64,000 bases of DNA from Episyrphus balteatus (lineage: Eukaryota; Arthropoda; Insecta; Diptera; Syrphidae), in NCBI RefSeq assembly GCF_945859705.1, contig NC_079136.1:116433028-116497027 (forward strand), read 5' to 3'. The notes beneath the pieces are model-generated. The model saw only the letters and a list, made by a program, of their open reading frames with translations. It had not been told where the DNA came from and searched no databases. Both the position numbers and the translations under genes were made by a program. The number at the start of each line of letters is the position of its first letter. The stretch's first letter is position 1. Of the stretch, positions 56,859 to 64,000 are shown in pieces.

Positions 56859-56866
56859 ACTAGGAG

Positions 56867-58923
56867 GGAGAATTATACATTTCGTCTCAAAATTTTCAAG
56901 GAAATCGCGATAATATTTATAGTTATTACACACACTTTCTGTCTAAGTTATCCTTAATTTGCCTCACTTCTTAATATCATTTTTGTAAACAAACATTTCA
57001 ACTAATCATCTTTATTATCATCGTTATCTCTAGATATGATTCAAGGGAGCTATTTATTGAAATTATGTGTTCACTGAAACATGCCTTCAAAGCAAATTAC
57101 ATAAAAGTTCAATAATTTTATATGCCTTAATCATTGGCAAAAGCAATAAATACCTCGTAAACTCTCATTTATGTCTCAATATTTCTATTCGATAAATTTT
57201 TATAATTCTTTTTAAATTATCGAATGAAAAAAAGGAAAAGAAAAACAATGTCTCTCTAGCGACTCGTAATAAAACCTTAATGTATTTGTTTAAAAATAAC
57301 ATGTCCCTTATCCATTTCCTGAATCTTCTCTTTTTTTATACTGAGCTGATTATAACATTAAATTATTATTTATTTTTTTACGAAACTTATTAACATCAAT
57401 TTTTTCAAAATTGCTAAACTTTTTTTTTCTCTCTCAAGTAACGACACCATAAAGTCCTATAAAATAAAATACAGAAAAAATAAGAAAGAAAGAAAAAAAA
57501 ACTTTCTCCACTATGCGTGAGATAAAAATAAAAACTCTCATGAGTGACAAACTAATAAATCACCTTCACTATCATCAAACCAAGACTTCTTCGTCTTCCT
57601 TGAAAAATAGCAAAGTCAAATCTAAAAAAAATATAAAAAAATAACTTTAGCAACCATCAATGCCCCTCTGAGGTTGATTTCGTAAACAGAAACTTTCAAA
57701 ATCACAACAACAACATCAACGCCAAGCAAAATCAAAAACTTCAATGGAAAACTTTCTTGAGCATATAATTTCCATCCCTCCAGCCACTGGTGGCGCTGTC
57801 TTTAATATATACGATCATCATCACAGGACAAAAACTACGAAAAAAAAAGGACGAAAAAATTGTTCGCATTAATATCGAATTTGTTTATGCTATAAAATTT
57901 AATTCAATAAAATGGTGAAAGTATGCCGAGTTGCTGAGAGAGAATATATATCCTTACCGCGAACTATATACAAAGGACTAAAAATGTTCTTATCATCCGT
58001 CTGATAGCAGTAGACAAGGACTTCCGGGGATTCTGATGATGCCTCGCGACTGGGGTACTATTTCTCGGGTTTTTTATAGACCATGAAGATCTGAAGAGTT
58101 CTCAAGAGCAACTCTCGTGCTAGATAGCTTAATATAATGGATAGAGTGATGGAGTTTTCTATACTAAAGCCACTGCTGCCGCCGCCGCCACTGCCGTCGT
58201 CGTCGGTCGTCAAGCAAACAGGATAAATTTTTGCTATTGTTATTCCTTTCTACAAGGATTTATATGGAATTTATGGAATATTTTCCACGGAATTTATGGA
58301 TTGCTTTTGAAAAACATTTTTATTGCTTTTATGCTCTCTCTTCTTGTTTGTTTCAAGCGAGAGTTTGGTTATATTTTTTTTTGTTTTTTTTTTTTTTTTT
58401 GAATATTTTTGTTATTTTTATTTTCCCCCGAGGTGAAGCGGAAACAGATTATGGAGAATTATGATGGACATTATGATATTGAACTCAAGAGGATGATATA
58501 ATTTATAACACAGGCATTTAATTATTGTATTATTGACAGTCAATTGCTGTTGGGGTAATAATTTAATGCTTATTATTTTTTTTTGTTTTTCATGTCATTT
58601 TGTCTTATAGAAATAACCATAACAATCGTATAAAAAAGATGAGAAATTATATCAAAAATATTATCGTAAATTATTAATTTTTGGAAAAGTTCGGAATTTG
58701 GTTGGATCTTTGGAGTGTGTCATCGATAAAGAAATATTTTCGTCTTTTTTAGTTGAATAATGAGAAATGACTTCGTTTGAATAAGCGTTCCTGCAGAACG
58801 ATCTTTAGAAGGTACATTCTATATTTAGAGATTAATAGAACTGAGACAATAACAAAAAAGATTAATTAAAATTACAAAAAATTATATCTTTAGCTTCTAT
58901 AAGCCTTCTATAAGGCTTGCCAC
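56867..58923. other. Unique non-coding DNA with a GC-richer patch
   Basis: No gene was found. At 57.66-58.22 kb the sequence is richer in C and G, with a CTGCCGCCGCCGCC-type triplet run (58174-58210), a CTCF-like GGTGGCGC core (about 57788-57796) and AAGGAC hexamers (about 57847, 57974, 58014). It could be a conserved regulatory stretch; nothing in the sequence proves that. Confidence 0.45.
57781..57800 (+). promoter_or_regulatory. CTCF-like motif
   Basis: CAGCCACTGGTGGCGCTGTC contains GGTGGCGC, which matches the right half of the CTCF core (GRKGGCGC) seen in flies and vertebrates. The left half does not match the CCASYA part in register. In AT-rich DNA such a GC-rich core is uncommon, but a single site proves nothing. 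Confidence 0.25.
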
Positions 58924-59622
58924 AAAATATAAAATACTAAAAAATATAAAAAAATATAAAAATATGAAAATATAAAAATATAAAAATATAAAAATATAAA
59001 AATATAAAAATATAAAAATATAAAAATATAAAAATATAAAAATATAAAAATATAAAAAATATAAAAATATAAAAATATAAAAATATAAAAATATAAAAAT
59101 ATAAAAATATAAAAATATAAAAATATAAAAATATAAAAATATAAAAATATAAAAATATAAAAATATAAAAATATAAAAATATAAAAATATAAAAATATAA
59201 AAATATAAAAATATGAAAATATAAAAATATAAAAATATGAAAATATGAAAATATAAAAATATAAAAATATAAAAATATGAAAATATAAAAATATAAAAAT
59301 ATAAAAATATAAAAATATAAAAATATAAAAATATAAAAATATAAAAATATAAAAATATAAAAAATATAAAAAATATAAAAATATCAAAATATCAAAATAT
59401 CAAAATATAAAAATATAAAAATATAAAAATATAAAAATATAAAAATATAAAAATATAAATATATAAAAATATAAAAATATAAAAATATAAAAATATAAAA
59501 ATATAAAAATATAAAAATATGAAAATATAAAAATATAAAAATATCAAAATATAAAAATATCAAAATATCAAAATATCAAAATATCAAAATATAAAAATAT
59601 AAAAAATATAAAAATATAAATA
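58924..59622 (+). repeat. (AAAAATAT)n tandem array, about 700 bp
   Basis: An 8-bp unit, AAAAATAT, repeats roughly 85 times, with sporadic units in which the first A after TAT is G or C (AAAATATG, AAAATATC types) and a few with an extra A. The variants are clustered (near 59213-59282, 59383-59405 and 59519-59590), suggesting local amplification. The 159-codon open frame on the minus strand (Tyr-Ile-Phe-Ile-Phe-Leu-Tyr-Phe repeated) exists only because an 8-bp unit repeats every 24 bases. Confidence 0.95.
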
Positions 59623-62600
59623 CATACAAATATTTTTGCTTCTTCTTCTTCTTTGTTCTTCCTTCATCCATTTTCCCTCCTCTTTCTTCATTGTTCCTTC
59701 TCCTTTCTACCCTTTTCATCGTTTTTCAACCAAATGTTCCTCATAATGTACTTTCATCACCAAATTTCATCCAAATGATCCAATCACTTCCCTAGACTTT
59801 CTTTATTCCCATTTTCATTCTATTTTAATGTACCTACCTTTACTAGAGTAAAAGCCAAAAAAAAAAAAAAAAAAAACAAATAAATATAAAACTAGATTCT
59901 CATTATTTTCAAATAAAATCCGATCTCTATCAAATGTCATTGTCCTTTGTCCTTCGTGTCCTAACTGGCGTTAACCCTCATCTATCGTCATCATTCCCAA
60001 TTAGAAGTCAACACACAAATAATTTATCGTTTCTACTTAGAAAATGGCCTTCATCTTTATAAATAGTAAAGTAATTCCCTACTTTAGGTCACCTGCGATG
60101 TGAGCTGGATATAATATCCATCGAAAAAAAACACCGCAAACCAATAAATAAATAAAATATTTGTACCTTACATACATACATAATTCCAAATAGAATTTCC
60201 TAATCCTTACACATCCTTGAAATGATGTAACAAATCTTACTTATAACTCTCTTCTTTCCCCTCTCATTCCCACGCATCTTATCCGGTAGAAAAAAAAAAG
60301 AAAAAACCAACACACCGAAAATATATCCTTCATTCATTATCCAATATCCTCTCTTTTACTCCTTGAATCCTGCAAATTTTTCGGATTTCGCCTGAAAGAA
60401 AATCCCAAAAATGTAAGTAAGCTCACGAAATTCATTTTATTTACCCTCTAATCGCTATGTCCGAACTTCAATTACACTACAAAGCAAAAGCATCAGCCAG
60501 AAGGATGTGGTAAAATAGGTTTATCCCATATATGTATGGGGTAAATTTACCCTCTAAACACATTGCTATATTAAGGATTCTACACAATCTAGCTAGAAAG
60601 GATGTTAGTCTCGTATGATTTTACCTTCAATTTATATAAAAAGGTAACCACAGAGCTCATTTATTTTTTTTTTTCTTTCCTCCAACCCACTATAGCCACC
60701 AAACAAGTTCGTCCTGGGCTATATTACATCCCCAGGTGGACACCAATTTATTTTGTATGGATGGCAAATAATATCCTTTTTCATATTACCAATGATTGGA
60801 TCGTCGTCGTTCTATAGTTGTGTCGAAACAGACGATGACGATATGACGACGACAACGAGCACGAAGATGTCGAAGACGACGACTACAGAGGAGGTCCTTT
60901 TATTTCGTCGTCTTTGCTTTTTAAAAACAACTTTCTCTGTTGGCGAATATAAATAAAATTTCAAATAAAGAGCAGAAAAAGAAAAAAAAAATGAGGAAAA
61001 TCCTAGAAAATCGTACAAAATCGGATAAACGAAACGTGCAGCAAGTTGATCAAACTATAAGAGTCCTGGGCCATTGCAGAGAGAGAGAAAATCTCCGTAG
61101 AAAATTCCATCAATATTGACCAAAAATTGTTATCCTCGGACACATATGTAGTTATAATATACCAGGACTCTTTTCAGTCATATATATATGCAAGTGGAAG
61201 GACTTTCTCCCTGTTGCACAATAAAACTCCCGAGGGTAGGAAGTACGACAGAAGAAAAAAATAGAACTAAAACTTTTCTATCAAGAAATATCCTTAATAC
61301 AACAACAAAAGCAACAACAACAGCAACAGAGTGCTAGAGAAAAATAGGTATATCCTTGATCCGCAACAGCAGAATAGCAGCCAGCCGTGTGACTTTGTTG
61401 TGTACAAGTATTTATGTGTGTAGTACGCCAACATGTCAAAGGACATGAATTGCTTTCACTCCAACTCCAGCCAGCAACTAGGTATACCTTGTTTCGTATA
61501 TTTTGTGTGCAGCAATATTTTATTTATCAAACTTGAAGAAAAGAATGAAAAAAAAGCACCACTAGGATATAACAGCAACATCACATGAAAATAAAAATCT
61601 TGCAAGAGAAGAAAATGATAAAAAATAAATGGAAACATGGAAGTAGTATAGACTTGATAGTTCCCAAACATACGGACGGAAACTTGCATTAGTAAGGACA
61701 TGGACAACCCAAACACGACGAAAAAACAACGATGAAGTGTGTAGACAATAGTTTAGTGGTATAGCTGGGTCCCTTAGCTCCCAGGACAAAAATATGAACC
61801 AAAAATTGAGGGGGAAGAGAAAAAAAGAATAACCAAAACCAAAAAAAAAAGTAGAGGAAAATGGGAAAAGTTTATCCTTTGGAGATTTATACAAGGACTT
61901 CTTAAAGTTCATTAGAAGTTGATTTCAGATTGTGTACTATATAACGTGCCAAAAGGACAAAGATGTTGCCGATGCTGCTGAACTGATGGACACAAAAACA
62001 AAAGAATAAACGTGCCTGTGCTGCGCGCCGACGCTAACGGCCATCATCGCCGGAGAAAGAAATACTAACAAAAAAATTAATAGAGCTCAGCTCGGCAAGG
62101 ATCAACAAAAGAAAATATTTGCTAAATACACAAAAGCGTACGTTCGTTTGGAAAAAGAAGAAACAAAGGAAAATTAGGATGTGTTCAGAAAGTGAAATGT
62201 AATATAATTTTCCATTTTTGTTTTTTTTTTTTTTTTGAAAAAATATTGGCTGCGGTTTTTGTGAGACTTAATTTGGAGGTTAACGAGTGAATTGAGTATA
62301 CTGGGGATATATACGCAGCAGTTGAAGGGAATAGCCATGCATGATGTATGAAATTTGATAATAAATCGATTAAGTTCGTTCTTTGTTGTTAGTATAGGTT
62401 TGTGTCTGGCTCGAAGGACCATATTTTTCTTCTTTTTTTTTTCTTATAAAAATAAAACTAACGACTTGGGAGTTTGGATAGGCAATTCAACTTTGTGAAA
62501 AATATTGGCTTGTTGTTTAAAATAAAAATTAATAAATCCGAAAAATCTAGAAAATGTTTAAGTTACCTAAAGGAAAATACTTTTCAAAAGAATTTTGTAT

Positions 62601-63280
62601 TCCGTCTTCAAAGTGAATCAGGCTTAGGTAGAGCATAAGTCTCGGCAAATAAGCAACCCATGCACACATTTTATTTTTTTTTATTAATTTAAGCTCTAAT
62701 CTGTGTAGAGAAATTTTAATTTTGAAGAACTTGATACTCTGTCCAATGGAAAGCAGAAATGTACAAAATTATTCATAGCTTCGATATTAACTCAGTTTGA
62801 TGAGGAGTCTAATCGTATACCGGCATCGGATCAGTTTAGGAAACAAGGATTCAGCTAAAATTTTTTAACATTTCATGTCTTAAGTCCAATTTCTTTAAGT
62901 TACAAAAGTCACCAAAGTCGAATATTTGCTTTGGTGAACTGACTTCAGAAAATTTGTTTCGTTGTTCACATTTAAAAGTAGGAAATTGGTCATTAAATTT
63001 AAAAAAAAAACATTTAACTGTCATTTTTTTTTAAGCTGCATTATAAATTTTTTATTTTTACTTGAAATTGTAGATTTTCAAAACCAAATTTGTTGCACAA
63101 AAAGTAATTTTCTAGCTCTGCCCAGTAATTTTTCATTTCAATTTGATAATTAAAAAAGCACTTCCGGTTCGCTTTAAAAATGCACAAAAGTTAAAAAAAA
63201 ATCCTTTTTAATTTTTATTTCGTCGGTAATTGTGCGATTTTCAAACTTCAAATTGAAATAGAAAATGATTGAGTGGAGTT
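59623..63280. other. Mostly unique non-coding DNA
   Basis: No gene was found. It carries CT-rich runs (59640-59720), GAC/GTC triplet-rich sequence (60800-60900), CAACAA runs (61300-61325) and many AAGGAC/GTCCTT hexamers (about 59942, 59949, 60895, 61201, 61440, 61697, 61893, 61955, 62416). A possible acceptor (poly-T, then CCACTATAG near 60695) precedes an open frame without recognisable protein features. Confidence 0.5.
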
Positions 63281-63330
63281 GAGGGGAGCTACAAAATTAA
63301 TTTTTGAGGGGAGCTACAAAATTAATTTTT
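63281..63330 (+). repeat. Perfect 25-bp direct duplication
   Basis: GAGGGGAGCTACAAAATTAA plus TTTTT occurs at 63281-63305 and again at 63306-63330 with no differences, which points to a recent slippage event. Confidence 0.95.
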
Positions 63331-64000
63331 GCGCAACAAATTTTGTTCTGCAAAGCTACAAATTCGAGAAAAGAAAATAATTTAAAATGCATCTTTTTTG
63401 AAATTTGTTTTTGAAATACTTTGCACCTTTATCTTGTTAAGTGGTGAAGTGAAAAGTGTTTCTTTTTTTTTTAAATAATAAACAGAACTCTATCCTAGCG
63501 GATGTTATAGACTAGATTCGAATCGAGGCTTCCTTTCAATATTTGTCAATATGTTTAAGGACCCGCGAACGCTTTGAAAAAAAAAAATTGAATTGCAAAT
63601 TTTTTAGTATTTAACTGATACCCAGTTAAAATTTATAACTTTTCCGCTACTATTAATGTAGTTTCTCAGAAAAGCCTATTCTCCCTTCAATTCTTAATAA
63701 AACTTCTTTACCCTTCTCATCTTTTGGTATAGTATCTTACAACTTTGTTATCTTATCACCATTGTAATATCCTTAAACCCAACAAATCTTATGCAAATCT
63801 ACCAAAAACAAGATTTGGTGCGATTTTGATAAAAAAAAAGATTTTCAACACAAAATCTTAAGAATTTAAATTTCATTACCCCATAATGGTAACTATATAT
63901 CCTTGAATATCCTCAAGATAAACGAAATAAATGAACTTAATAAGGCGTTCTCCGTAAAATACATACCTTCCATGACCTTGAAAAAATACTCAAAGCAAAA
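63331..64000. other. AT-rich non-coding DNA to the window end
   Basis: No ORF, repeat boundary or site was recognised. Confidence 0.5.

Noticed and set aside
58908..59387. 159-codon ORF on the minus strand
   Set aside because: It is the translation of the 8-bp AAAAATAT array; the peptide simply cycles eight residues. No gene.
60600..60960. Possible exon with an acceptor at about 60695
   Set aside because: The frame lacks recognisable protein features, there is no good donor, and the overlapping minus-strand ORF is equally open.

Overview
This is AT-rich, repeat-dense, non-coding DNA from an animal, almost certainly an insect. The transposon set (a CR1/Jockey-group LINE, Tc1/mariner-type foldback MITEs, hAT MITEs, a Helitron, and a repeat family with a GACA microsatellite and 3' hairpin that looks like Helentron/DINE-1 elements) suits a dipteran best. 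That assignment is an inference. I see no host protein-coding exon, rRNA, functional tRNA or CRISPR array. The window is most simply read as the inside of a very long intron or a gene desert. Three Y-rich AG/GT junctions on the + strand (20645, 26097, 48988) resemble recursive-splicing ratchet points and would suit a long intron transcribed left to right, but they are unproven.

Layout. 0-7.3 kb: unique AT-rich DNA, a Harbinger-like MITE (2644-2947), partial copies of a TTA-flanked MITE family (5.06-5.6 kb) and a decayed Helentron-like fragment (about 6.1-6.6 kb). 7.35-10.86 kb: the only substantial coding feature, a 5'-truncated LINE carrying the end of ORF1 and an almost intact endonuclease/reverse transcriptase ORF2 with one frameshift; it split an older repeat whose unsplit relative lies near 12.6 kb. 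11.6-12.4 kb: a degenerate mariner-type foldback MITE. 12.4-20.6 kb: AT-rich DNA with decayed repeats, then a largely unique stretch. 21.0-30.7 kb: a transposon nest with Helentron-like copies, a hAT MITE, large palindromes, and a 1.08-kb mariner foldback element inside a Helentron-like copy. 30.7-34.3 kb: unique. 34.27-35.0 kb: a short Helitron with both ends. 35.2-37.4 kb: a decayed tandem array with a period near 160 bp. 37.4-46.4 kb: mixed unique and AT-rich DNA with a tRNA-like SINE head and a dead reverse-transcriptase fragment. 46.4-56.9 kb: more MITEs, ending in a hAT element that contains a second hAT MITE, each with a perfect 8-bp target duplication. 58.9-59.6 kb: about 700 bp of an 8-bp AAAAATAT repeat. 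59.6-64 kb: mostly unique.

No genes act together here. The only protein functions are those of the LINE (RNA binding, DNA nicking, reverse transcription), and it is defective as it stands. The other transposons are non-autonomous and show no transposase. The clearest unexplained pattern is a high density of the hexamer AAGGAC/GTCCTT in the unique stretches and its scarcity in the transposon-derived ones. I found nothing that looks like a new biological system. The most informative content is transposon structure and order of insertion, plus the candidate ratchet points. All counts and alignments were done by eye.
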